Assembly (NCBI RefSeq): GCF_023898315.1
Contig: NC_064614.1
Location: 1,049,916,432-1,049,980,431 of the forward strand
Reading direction: 5' to 3'
Length of the DNA stretch: 64,000 nucleotides
From: Schistocerca nitens
Lineage: Eukaryota; Arthropoda; Insecta; Orthoptera; Acrididae
Shown here: in pieces, positions 21,914 to 32,507 of the stretch
How positions within the stretch are numbered: position 1 is the first letter of the stretch
Layout: each line of letters begins with the position of its first letter
The notes under the pieces: model-generated
Told to the model about the DNA's origin: nothing
Seen by the model: the letters and a program-made list of their open reading frames with translations, nothing else
Databases searched by the model: none
Position numbers and translations under genes: made by a program

Positions 21914-21935
21914 TATGTAGATGTAAATAAAGATA

Positions 21936-22999
21936 ACGCAATGGTAAATTACGGTTATCGCCTTTTTAAAGACCTTCTTCATTAAATTTCAAGAGCAGGC
22001 TCAGAGATCATGCGCCAATATTAGTACTAAAAGAGCGTGCTATAACAAGTCGTGGAGAAATCACTGAGGTAAACGACAGATTGTTGTGGGCCGGCCTCTT
22101 GGGAATGAGTATTTCGGAGATGATGAAACTGGTCGGCTGTCCGCGTGCAACTGCCGAGATGGTCTGAGGTGAGGGATCGAAGGACGCTGAAATTTCGAGT
22201 AGACGATAATGTGTTGGCTATCCACGCCTCTTCATAGAACTTAGAAGTCGGAGGCTTGCCAGCTCTGTAAAGTAGGATAGACGGCGATCTGTGGATGATT
22301 TCATGACAGAACAGCGCAGGTGCGGGCACGGGTGTTTTGAACATGGCGGTCCGCAGCAGATATTAAGCGAGTGGTCGTAATGCTCTGGCCCATCTGTGTA
22401 TACTTTCAAATGGACGTACCATTATTATACCGATCAATAGTGACATACAGTGATATAAACCTTGTAATAAAATGCAGAGAAATTTTAGTAGAAAGAGGAA
22501 AGATAGTGTTGAATATGAAGGACAATCCTGCCGTCACAGCAGAATTTTTGTCACTCTATCACAAGCTTAAGTGACAAAGCAGGTGAGACTGCAATGAGCT
22601 GCCATCGTTGATCTTCTTGTTTAGTGAGTTTCCGTAACATTTTTCTAAGTGTTTCACTACAACCCACAATGAACCTCGAATCCCTACACTCTTTACTCCG
22701 ATTCTGATTCGTAAGAAAATATATCGATCGAGAATGCAGAGATGCTGCTTACTTGCAAGTTGCAGCCACAATCTCGACAGCAATGCGCCACACTACGTCC
22801 TCGCCGACACACTATTAAACGGAGTGATGTCAGGGCAGAGGTCCATGCATAAAGGCACATCACAGCAGAGCGAGATCTCCCTCGTGTGTGGGACTCTAGT
22901 TGGAAAACCTGCCGTAGACGTTGTTACTGGTATCATCTTTGTTTCGGCTGACCTTGAATGGGTGCTCATCCATTATGAGGTATTTGGAGGAGGCAAATC
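21936..22999. other. Unassigned DNA; possible decayed transposase pieces
   Basis: 22060-22200 reads GLLGMSISEMMKLVGCPRAT in one frame, reminiscent of a Tc1-type helix-turn-helix, then stops. Nothing else is recognisable. Confidence 0.3.
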
Positions 23000-23900
23000 T
23001 CCGCTGTAAAAATTTACACGGAGTCCGCAAACAGAGCCCTTGCGAAGTTCTGCTCGCACTGTTCGTCTACGAGATCTAGAGTGCCGTATCCAATGAGGTC
23101 CGTGTTGACGCCGTGTTTATTGACTTCTGAAAGCCATTAGATACAGTTCCACACAGTCGTTTAGTGAATAAAATACGAGATTACCGAGTATCGGATTAGA
23201 CTTGCGATCGGTTTGTGGAGTTTGTTACTGACAGAACCCAACGCGTCGTTCCTAGCTAAGCAAAGTAAACAGATGTGAAGTTAACCTGAGGAGTAACCCA
23301 GAGGGGTGCTATAGATTCATTATGTTTACAATAAATGTTTATAATCGAATAGATAGCGCCTTAAGCTCGGTAAGACTCTCTGTAAGTAATGGTATTTTAT
23401 ATTGCAAAGTTGGAACTTCAGGAGAGTGAAGCAAAGCTAAGGAGGATCGACGACTAATGAACCTAAATAAACGTAACTTATCGCTCATAAATATGCGAAC
23501 ATCTCAACAACTGCTCGAATGCAATAGCGACGTTAAGTCACTGGCAATAGTAGGTACCGTAAAATGAGTAACAGTCCGGACCGACCATAAGCCGAAAGTC
23601 CACATAACACGCATTGTGGAAAAACAGATGATCGGCTAAGTTCCATAGAGTGAATCTTACAGAAATGTAATTAATCCACGAAGAAATGGATCACAAAACG
23701 CTTGTTTGATCGATTCTTGACTATTGCTCATCACTCTTGGACACATATTAAGAATAATTACTAGAATAAATAGAAGAAACCCAAAGTACAGCCGCACGTT
23801 CCATCAATGGATCCTTCGATAGATGTGTCAGTGTTTCAGAGATGCTGGACAAACTGCAGTGGCAGACACTACAAAGCATGAGAGATTTACTGTTCAAATT
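23000..23900 (+). pseudogene. LINE reverse transcriptase relic
   Basis: One frame reads VDAVFIDF-KPLDTVPHSRL, then LVNKIRDYRVSD, matching the 'DF-KAFDTVPH-L' block of non-LTR reverse transcriptases, followed by a FVTDRTQRVV block. Frequent stops and indels continue to about 23900. It is the same general type as the LINE at 62.4 kb. It is non-functional, with approximate edges. Confidence 0.65.
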
Positions 23901-24209
23901 TGTCGTAGGTGTTTTCCTAAGTTTGACAGGTCAAAATTACGAATTTTGACAGATCAGAATTACGAAAACACCCACGATAAATGAACCCGGATGACACACC
24001 GCATAATCTAATGAGAACCAATTCTCCATTGTATACAAAATATCGGTTTCACGTGGATCACATGATGCTAGATAACGAAGATCTGAGATGCGTATATATG
24101 TGATGACATAAACAAAATTGTTCGCACCAGACAGACCCCAAATACAGAATACGTGATGTGTGCACAAGGGGAAAGTCAGAAACTGGTCAGCCAGTATACA
24201 GACAGATGC

Positions 24210-24715
24210 AGCTGCCCCTACCAATGGGTTTTATGTAACCTGCAATGCCTTCAAATACCACACACACAAGTTTTTCATATTCTCTCGCTCACTACGTGCA
24301 AACTATAAGTTCTACAGAAGAGGTGAACAAGATATTTTTGTAGGAAACTTAATGTAGTTAAATTTTGTACTGGGATACTTTCCCGCTAGCGGCCGTAGTT
24401 TTTGAGTAATTCAAGAAAAAACAACAAAACTTGGCTCTGAGCACTATGGGACTTAACATCTGAGGTCATCAGTCCCGAAAAAACAACAAAAGTAATCTTC
24501 AAATGCGTTCTTTTTAATAACTCTAAAACCATGGCCTCCGGCGAAAACGTATCCTCCTACAAATTTTAACTACACAAAATTTCCTAAAAAAGGGTCCCGT
24601 TCATTTTTTTTGCAGGACTAATAGTTTGTGTTTAGCGAGCGAGAGAATATGAAAATTTCGCCCATGGTTTTTTAAGGAATTGCGGACTGCATAAAACCTA
24701 TCGGTAGGGGCAGCT
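24210..24715. repeat. Long imperfect palindrome (fold-back element)
   Basis: The left arm 24210-24414 and the right arm 24493-24715 are inverted copies: agctgcccctacc at the outer left against ggtaggggcagct at the outer right, then 'catattctctcgctc', then 'gtagttaaa', each mirrored in order. Divergence is substantial, with indels. The loop holds a 45-bp SINE fragment with its own target duplication. No protein is encoded. Confidence 0.8.
24432..24476 (-). mobile_element. Minimal SINE type A fragment flanked by a target duplication
   Basis: Only about 45 bp of the type A tail ('ggctctgagcactatgggac' and on). It is flanked by gaaaaaacaacaaaa (24415-24429) and the same with one extra A (24477-24492), so it is an insertion in its own right, not leftover from a longer copy. 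Confidence 0.8.
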
Positions 24716-25408
24716 GAGTCACTCTGCATGAACAGATATTTTCGTGCTAAATACTTAAAACTGTCGTTTCTTCAGTATTTGAGAGCTGCAAGAAGCGATG
24801 TACTGGAAACGTCTGTATCATATCTCAAGGCTAATCATTCGTATTTTATTGTGCTCCTTAGCTCTGTTCCAGACAATCGTTGCCTTGCGCTCCTTTACGA
24901 AACTTTGAACAACCTTTCGTTCTTTTAATTTATCCAGGTCTCATCTCCTCCATTTCCTACATTTCTTGAAACCTGCTGTAAAGCGATTGCAAACAGACAA
25001 TACCACGCATTGAGTTTCATGTCGACCTATCGCAGAACATGCTCAAGTAATATGTATGGCTCTTTATGCCCTGCGATCATCGGTGTTCCCTTATACACGT
25101 TTTACCTTTCTCCAAAAATGTGAGCCAACAGGGGTGTAGTCTGGTGAGTGTATTGGCCATTATACACTCCTGGAAATGGAAAAAAGAACACATTGACACC
25201 GGTGTGTCAGACCCACCATACTTGCTCCGGACACTGTGAGAGGGCTGTACAAGCAATGATCACACGCACGGCACAGCGGACACACTAGGAACCGCGGTGT
25301 TGGCCGTCGAATGGCGCTAGCTGCGCAGCATTTGTGCACCGCCGCCGTCAGTGTCAGCCAGTTTGCCGTGGCATACGGAGCTCCATCGCAGTCTTTAACA
25401 CTGGTAGC

Positions 25409-26616
25409 ATGCCGCGACAGCGTGGACGTGAACCGTATGTGCAGTTGACGGACTTTGAGCGAGGGCGTATAGTGGGCATGCGGGAGGCCGGGTGGACGTA
25501 CCGCCGAATTGCTCAACACGTGGGGCGTGAGGTCTCCACAGTACATCGATGTTGTCGCCAGTGGTCGGCGGAAGGTGCACGTGCCCGTCGACCTGGGACC
25601 GGACCGCAGCGACGCACGGATGCACGCCAAGACCGTAGGATCCTACGCAGTGCCGTAGGGGACCGCATGCCACTTCCCAGCAAATTAGGGACACTGTTGC
25701 TCCTGGGGTATCGGCGAGGACCATTCGCAACCGTCTCCATGAAGCTGGGCTACGGTCCCGCACACCGTTAGGCCGTCTTCCGCTCACGCCCCAACATCGT
25801 GCAGCCCGCCTCCAGTGGTGTCGCGACAGGCGTGAATGGAGGGACGAATGGAGACGTGTCGTCTTCAGCGATGAGAGTCGCTTCTGCCTTGGTGCCAATG
25901 ATGGTCGTATGCGTGTTTGGCACCGTGCAGGTGAGCGCCACAATCAGGACTGCATACGACCGAGGCACACAGGGCCAACACCCGGCATCATGGTGTGGGG
26001 AGCGATCTCCGCGACAGGCGTGAATGGAGGGACGAATGGAGACGTGTCGTCTTCAGCGATGAGAGTCGCTTCTGCCTTGGTGCCAATGATGGTCGTATGC
26101 ATGTTTGGCACCGTGCAGGTGAGCGCCACAATCAGGACTGCATACGACCGAGGCACACAGGGCCAACACCCGGCATCATGGTGTGGGGAGCGATCTCCTA
26201 CACTGGCCGTACACCACTGGTGATCGTCGAGGGGACACTGAATACTGCACGGTACATCCAAACCGTCATCGAACCCATCGTTCTACCATTCCTAGACCGG
26301 CAAGGGAACTTGCTGTTCCAACAGGACAATGCACGTCCGCATGTATCCCGTGCCACCCAACGTGCTCTAGAAGGTGTAAGTCAACTACCCTGGCCAGCAA
26401 GATCTCCGGATCTGTCCCCCATTGAGCATGTTTGGGACAATGAAGCGTCGTCTCACGCGGTCTGCACGTCCAGCAGGAACGCTGGTCCAACTGAGGCGCC
26501 AGGTGGAAATGGCATGGCAAGCCGTTCCACAGGACTACATCCAGCATCTCTACGATCGTCTCCATGGGAGAATAGCAGCCTGCATTGCTGCGAAAGGTGG
26601 ATATACACTGTACTAG
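25409..26616 (+). pseudogene. Tc1-like transposase, inactivated copy
   Basis: Starts MPRQRGREPY like copy 1 and keeps the stop codon at 26614-26616. The frame is lost at a 1-base deletion near 25667 (gaccgcatgcc against gaccgcaccgcc), so the N-terminal DNA-binding part ends in about 35 unrelated residues. The 188-bp duplication (not a multiple of three) covers the first catalytic region, so VVFSDESRF is encoded twice. A 2-base deletion at about 26440 (gggacaatgaag against gggactggatgaag) follows the Glu motif. Each lesion alone would abolish the protein. The rest is nearly identical to copy 1, so decay is recent. Confidence 0.92.
25823..26198 (+). repeat. 188-bp tandem duplication inside Tc1-like copy 2
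   Basis: Units 25823-26010 and 26011-26198 both start gcgacaggcgtgaatgg and end agcgatctcc. The one difference I saw is gcgtg against gcatg, a CpG-type transition. The junction lies between agcgatctcc and gcgacagg. Confidence 0.95.
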
Positions 26617-27130
26617 TGCCGACATTGTGCATGCTCTGTTGCCTGTGTCTATGTGCCTGTGGTTCTGTCAGTGTGATCATGTGATGTATCTGACCCCAGG
26701 AATGTGTCAATAAAGTTTCCCATTCCTGGGACAATGAATTCACGGTGTTCTTATTTCAATTTCCAGGAGTGTATTTTCATGTTGGTACCACATGGACTGC
26801 CTCCTGCACATCTGTTAGGAACTGTAGACACTGCTGTCAGAGCTCCATCAATCAAACAAGGACCAGCTACGGCATTCTCGAGAGGCCGGCACTATTCGTG
26901 GATATGCAAGGTCGTTGTTTATCCTCTTCCATCAGGCAGCGTGGATTCTCAACTGATCAGCAGTGGACTTTGCGAAGGTTGATTTGGAGATCGTTTGTAA
27001 ACGATATCTCATTCGAAAACTATATCTCGCACTGAAACACCGCATCACGTTGCAGTTTTCGGAGATGCCTTTCGGAGAGGTGTAACCATTTTTTGAGAAT
27101 ATCTGTCATGTAACTGTCGACGTGGGAAAA

Positions 27131-28286
27131 GGTGGAGAGGGCGAAATGCTTTGAAATGTTGTATTCACGAACACACCTCTGACTGATCCCACTCCCACAT
27201 TCTAGTTGCCTCGTAGAGTCATGTGTGCCGTGCGATACCGCTGCTAAAATGTCGGTTGTATTTCTCGCACCAGTTGCTGAACTTTTCTTTTGTTGGCGTA
27301 ATTTATTCTACAGATCTACAGTTTCTTGAGATTTGTTATAATGTTTATAAGACAAATCGTGAGGAGTTGGCACAGTAAAAATAAATTTCAGCATATAGCG
27401 GTACTGCTGCGGCAACAGTTTGACGACATTCACAATTACGAAAACTACACGCACTTTGTTGACTGTCGTGTAAATTGTGAAACTCTAAATAAAACGTCGA
27501 ACAAGTTATCTCATCGGTACAACAGCAGAACACAGACAGATGGGGTGCAAGTTCACACGCCTAAATTACGTGTCTGTTTCCATTGGGCGCAGTAGGGAGG
27601 ATCATTGTGGTACCTCTTCTCCTCACGGTAGTACAGTTGTTTCCGTCGCTATTGTCTTATTGCTATCGGATCAAGTTGCAGACATGTTACGTCGCTGAAT
27701 CCCTTCTCGATGGCTCTTTCAAATGCGAAAGAAAAAAGAATATAGTTCTAATCAAAAAATAAATTTGGCTTCATAATTCAATAGCTATTAATGTTAAAAA
27801 TTACTTGCGTACGTCATAAAATTCGGCACGTTGTCTTTTATAACTTATCGCAAACCGCATCTCGATGTATTTACTCGTTTTGGATGTCTCTGGAGTGGAG
27901 TAAGTTAGATGTCTTACTCAGAATTTATTCTAAATTAATTCCACAGAACTGCCTTCTTTACCTGGTTGAGACTTTCCCCACCTCTAAACAAAGGTCGCAA
28001 GCTTCTTTGAACGCATTTGACATGTTACTTTAAAAAACTACAGTAAAAGTGATGATATCTATGACAAAAGCGCGTTGTTGCTTTTTTTTCTTAAATTCTA
28101 TAACATTTAGTTATGCTGTAGTGTGTTCTTGCATAGTGCTGCTATTAAAGATGTAAGCTACAAATATACGCATTACACGTGAGCTCGTCACAAAGGCATA
28201 TTTTTAGGTTCTTTGAAAACTTCATGCTATTGCCGACAAATTTGAAAAGCTCGCTAATAGAAGGAAAGATAATATAAATAAGTTAC
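27131..28286. other. No gene recognised
   Basis: AT-rich with short frames (27326-27595, 27791-28033) that show no domain. Confidence 0.6.
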
Positions 28287-28299
28287 TGAATAACAGTTA

Positions 28300-28497
28300 G
28301 CTGGCCGGAGTGGCCGTGCGGTTCTAGGCGCTACAGCTTGGAACCGAGCGACCGCTACGGTCGCAGGTTCGAATCGTGCCTCGGGCATTGTTGTGTGCGA
28401 TGTCGTTAGGTTAGTTAGGTATAATTAGTTGTAAGTTCTAGGCGACTGATGACCTCAGAAGTTAAGTCGCATAGTGCTCAGAGCCATTTGAACCATT
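28300..28497 (+). mobile_element. SINE type A (full length)
   Basis: Complete from 'gctggccggagtggc' to 'gccatttgaaccat'. Perfect 13-bp target duplication tgaataacagtta at 28287-28299 and 28498-28510. Confidence 0.93.
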
Positions 28498-28569
28498 TGA
28501 ATAACAGTTAAACCTTAAACAAATTTTCTTCCCCGTTGAAAAAGAGAAAAAAGTTATTTCCATAGATTA

Positions 28570-29090
28570 TATTGAGGTGACAAAAGTCATGGGATACCTC
28601 CTAATATGGTGTCTGACCTTCTTTTACCGGGCGTAGTGTAGCAATATTGCAGAAATATTGCCTCCATATCAGTCCGTACTTGCGAAAGTGTTGCCGCCGC
28701 AAGATTTTGTGCAAGAACTGACCTCTACATTATGTCCCATAGATGTTCGATGGAATTCCTGTCGGACGATCTGGGTGGCAAAATCATTCACTCGAACAGT
28801 ACAGAATGTTCTTCAACAAATCGGCGACATGTTGCATTGTCAGTCATCAAAATTCCATAGTTGTTGGGGAACATGAAGTCCACGAATGGCTGGAAATAGT
28901 CTGCAAATAACCGAAAATAACCATTTCCGGTCAATGGTCGGTTTAGTTTGACCAGTCCATACCATGTAAACACAGCCCACATCATTACGGAGCCACCATC
29001 AGCTTGCGTAGTGCCTTGTTGTTAACTTGGGTCCATGGCTTCGTGGGGTCTGCGACACACTCAAGTCCTACCATCAGCTCTTTCCATCTG
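28570..29090 (-). pseudogene. Tc1-like transposase fragment (DD34E type)
   Basis: The plus strand opens with 'gaggtgacaaaagtcatggg', a TIR-like start. The minus strand reads ADGGSVMMWAVFTWYGLVKL, then LMTDNATCRR where the second catalytic Asp should be, then LPPRSSDRNSIEHLWDIM containing the Glu. That order and the E in SIEHLW mark a Tc1-type enzyme. The right part is truncated and stops are present. It is not close to the CACTCCTGG family. Confidence 0.75.
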
Positions 29091-29439
29091 AAATTAATAA
29101 AAAAGACAAGATTTATTTCGCATTATAACTTTGCCTCTAAATGTGAGTCACACACATATTCAGAATATTGTTTTAAATGTGTCATGATTTATTGTTCTCA
29201 TACCAGTGAACTTTTAAATTAGTGTCTAATCGTTTGATCTCGTTACCCCGCTTAGAGGATACTGTGTTAAATGTAGCTGTTATGACCTCTTTATGGTTTC
29301 AAGGTTTCAGTGGACGGATTTGGAAATAAGTGTGTAAAAACGTCTCTTTATCTTGCTCAATGTAGTTTAGCTAAGCCGTGTGTCGGCTCTCAACATATAT
29401 CGCGCTGTAAAGATTGTTCTGAGTCCTTCCCTTCCATCG

Positions 29440-31215
29440 TTAATTGATTCTTTCATATTTATCGTTATGCTGCGTACGATTCTGCTGAGATTCCCCTCTG
29501 GCGGCGTGTCTGGTCTTATCGATTTTCGAGTCGTTGCTTCCTGTTAGCCTTGTGTAAGGGAATAAGATCCTTTGGGGGGATGGCCGGTTGGTTGCCTAGC
29601 GGTGACGAGTCGGTCGGTCGGTTTTTAAAATCGGGAATTAGAGAACGTCGTACGATGAGATCGCGGCGTGGCGTGGTCGTGGAGAGTTGACTGTTGTTCC
29701 GAGAAGCCGCGTGGTCTATCCTAGCGGTGCGAGACAAGTGGGACGAGTTGATGGGACAAGGCTGTAAGCTCTTGCTGTGAGCACCCGGGGGCCACGGCTG
29801 TGGTTCCGAGTCACTACTTGGTGGGAGCGGCAACGGATGTCTTTAAATTTTCCGTCTGGAGGCGGGAATGATGGACTAGTAACTCGCCTAACCTGAGGAG
29901 TGGTATTTCGCCGCCGTGGGTGCAGGGAAGACGAGGGCTCCTGTGACAGAGCGCGTGGCTGCGTGACTGTGCCCAGTTGGGTGCACTGGCGACGTGTACA
30001 CGGTCGGGTGTGAGGAACCTTTGCACCGGAGTTCACCTGCTGTTTCTCTGATAAACTGCAAGTTAATTTGGTTAAAGGTTTAGATGTTAACTGAAGAATT
30101 TTGGTTTGTGCAACCAGCGTCTTTTCTGCCTTGTGGCCTCCTGCGTTCGGGTTTCCTGTCCCTGTCGCCGGTGTATTTATAGACAGTGATCTTTTCCGCT
30201 TCTTATTAGTACTGCCCGGTAGGAAGTGTATTTTTGGGCAGTAATTCTTGTTTTAGATTATATTTTTTTCTGCCTTGTGGCTTCCTGTGTTCGGATTTCC
30301 TGTCCCTGTCGCCGGTGTAATTATAGACAGTGATCTTTTGGCTTCTTATTATTACTGCCTGGGAGGAAGTGTATTTTTGGGCAGGGATTATGGTTCCTGA
30401 TTTGATTCCTCCTCCTCCTCCTCCTCCCCTGGCCTCGCGTGAGGTCGATGTGATAGCTGAATGTGAGGCGTTGTGGGTCTGTTAGTCCGCTTCTAGCCTG
30501 AGCATCCTTCGGGAGACAATTGTGGCCGCTCTTACTCCCGGTCGGTTAATTATTTCTATCCCAGGACATTTGGTGGCAGGACATGGTATTAAAGTTGTTA
30601 TTGTAAAATGTTAAATGGTTGTATTTTACTCTGATTGTTTCGGACACTGTTTAAAAAGGTTAAGTTTGCCTTTCATTGGCGGGATTTTAAAATTACGTGG
30701 CTTTAAAATTGTTAGTTATTGTAAAAGGTGAATGACTGTATCTTTACTTTGATTGTTTTAATCTACTTGACATCTTTTGAAGATGCTAGTACTGCCTCCC
30801 TGTTAGCGAGCCCTTGTAATTTAATATCTTGTTGGGCCAAAGTTTAAAAGAAGTTGGCTCCCTACATTTTCGGTAGCGAAATTGTATGCAAATTGGTGGT
30901 TGTTTTGTTTCATTACCGGGAAAGTTTTAATTTGTTATTAAATGCTTTATCAAAGTCTATTTTAAGTAAGATGGCTTGGCTATTAGCGGTAAAGGAAAGT
31001 TTTTAATTTCATTACTTGGAAAATTTTGATTTGTTATCAAATGTTTTATCAAAGTCGGTTTTAAGTAAAATGGCTTGGCCGTTAACTGTAAAGTAAATTG
31101 TTTTGAAAAGGCACTCATGCCTACTAGCTTTTTTGGATCCGTTCCTGGTCAAGTGATAAAGAAATGACTTTTAATGGTTGAAGTAATCAATAAAGAAATT
31201 GTAAATTGCAACTCG
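29440..31215 (+). repeat. Long non-coding block with AATAAA end and three paired duplications
   Basis: The 5' half is GC-rich, the 3' half AT-rich. Duplicated pairs: 'ttctgccttgtgg...' (about 30124-30243 and 30269-30384), the 'aaatggttgtattttact' region (30611 and about 30730) and 'atggcttggc...taaag' (about 30971 and 31070). A short (CCT)n lies at 30407-30427 and AATAAA at 31189-31194. It shares 'ttttctgccttgt' with the block at 12.2 kb. Ends are not defined, so solo LTR remains a guess. Confidence 0.35.
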
Positions 31216-31488
31216 ACAGTAACCAACTAATTTTGGCCCCGTTTCCCAACTGGGGGTTTTCCTTGATTAATCGTAACACCCGTCTCATTAGCTTCTTTTC
31301 ATTGTTATTTTCTTTGAATGTCGATTTTGAGAAAATTACAAAAATAAATCTCTCGAACTTGGCAACATTGTGACAAATGCTTTTCTGTGTATAGATAAAA
31401 CAAAACTGATGAAACCGTGCAAACTTTTAAGGAAGTTATAACTGTATGTCATAAAGAAACACTACGTCGCTCATCATTTTGAAAGATG

Positions 31489-31680
31489 ATTTCAATAGTG
31501 GTACAAGTCCACTTTTCTGACTACAATGTTTCTGAAATTAATGATCCAAACAAACAGAAAGAAAGATTCATCTCTAGCAAGAAGCCATGTGCTTGAATAT
31601 TTCTGGTGTCTCAACTGCAGATTTTTCAGCGCTCATTTAACTCAATATGAACAAAAATGGACTTGTACCACTATTGAAAT
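31489..31680. mobile_element. Short inverted-repeat element (MITE-like)
   Basis: Starts atttcaatagtggtacaagt and ends with its inverse, 27 of 28 positions after one indel (31489-31516, 31654-31680). The 192-bp interior encodes nothing. I could not define a target duplication. Confidence 0.7.
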
Positions 31681-32507
31681 AAGCCCTTCATTTTATCTTG
31701 CTCTCTCTGTATTAGAATTCGTGTCACGATGTTGACCGTGCTATGAATACTTTATTGTTCATAAAAACTTTATTGCCATCGAAATTAAAGGATAAAGGTT
31801 ATAAAATTCCATATGTAAATTAAATGTCGCATTACATATTTTTATAAGTTGCGTTACAGAGAGTGCTAAAATCATCAGAAAGTTCCCCACTTTCACACCA
31901 GGTATTCATTTTAATTTATGGACTCCTCCATCGACATTTAAGAATGAGCACCAATGAACGAAAGTGCTTTTCATGCTATGTGTTGCACCTGATCTCTGCT
32001 AGCTTCAAATGTCGTGTCTACATGTTTTCCTGCTTCTCTATACTGTAGACGACTGACACAGAAGTTTAATTGCGTTTCGCAGTCTAGCGCTATAGCCGCG
32101 ATAGAATTGCCATTAAGGGAGCCATTTGGAGCTACGGGCGTCTGCTGATTGTTCTCGCTCCCCATTCCAGAGGGCGGCCTAATTTACTGTCAGTCCGGGG
32201 AGGGCTATTTCACGCTTCACCGGTTTTGAAAGATCTTTTATTGCGCGTCGGAGCCAGTCACACGAAACTGTAAACAAACGCATGCGCCCCCTGTGCTGCC
32301 GGACAACGCCGTAGGAATGGCGCATCCTCTCCGTGCATGTTTCGTGGAAGTCAGTGTCCACTGTGCGTTCTTTCCTTTAAGAACCTCGCAATGAGTGCAT
32401 TCAACATCTCTGTATTAATAAACGTTCTTCACTAGGTTTTATCTTATTTCTTTAGCGAAGAAAAAATTCACAGAAACCGAAAAGGAATCTGATGTAAAAC
32501 AGCATTT
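31681..32507. other. No gene recognised
   Basis: 32040-32370 is GC-richer than its surroundings, with no domain in any frame. The rest is AT-rich. Confidence 0.55.

Larger units (their letters stand above)
18452..21935 (+). pseudogene. LINE reverse transcriptase relic, hosting three later insertions
   Basis: Conserved reverse-transcriptase blocks are readable in order: MSPGSDRIPVRFY (about 18510), then after an insertion YKKGKRKSPQNYRAIYLTSV (about 19422-19485), then STNQHGFRKHRF...ETQLS (about 19760) and a region matching the DF-KAF-VPH block with stops. The 3' tail 'gagtatgta/tgtagatgtaaa' ends near 21935. Inserts are 18648-19421 (mariner remnant), 19505-19694 (SINE-like) and 20366-21913 (long-TIR element in the tail). 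Many stops and frame changes make it an old, dead copy. It resembles CR1/Jockey-type elements; the clade is not certain. Confidence 0.75.
25165..26771 (+). mobile_element. Tc1-like DNA transposon, copy 2 (rearranged)
   Basis: Same TIR (CACTCCTGGAAATGGAAA) as copy 1 at 3138-4559, with intact TA on both sides (25163-25164, 26772-26773). Length 1607 bp against 1422. The difference is explained exactly by a 188-bp tandem duplication (+188), a 1-base loss near 25667 and a 2-base loss near 26440. Sequence is otherwise almost the same as copy 1. Confidence 0.94.
24940..27130 (-). pseudogene. Old transposase relic (mariner-like), split by Tc1-like copy 2
   Basis: Left of the Tc1-like copy, the minus strand reads HSPDYTPVGSHFWRKVKRVY, which fits the 'PPRSPDLTPCDFFLWGYLK' block of mariner-like transposases with changes. 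To the right, the minus strand reads CLIDGALTAVSTVPNRCAGG, which fits the segment upstream of the second Asp. There are many stops and frame changes, the edges are uncertain and no TIR was found. It is non-functional. Confidence 0.45.
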
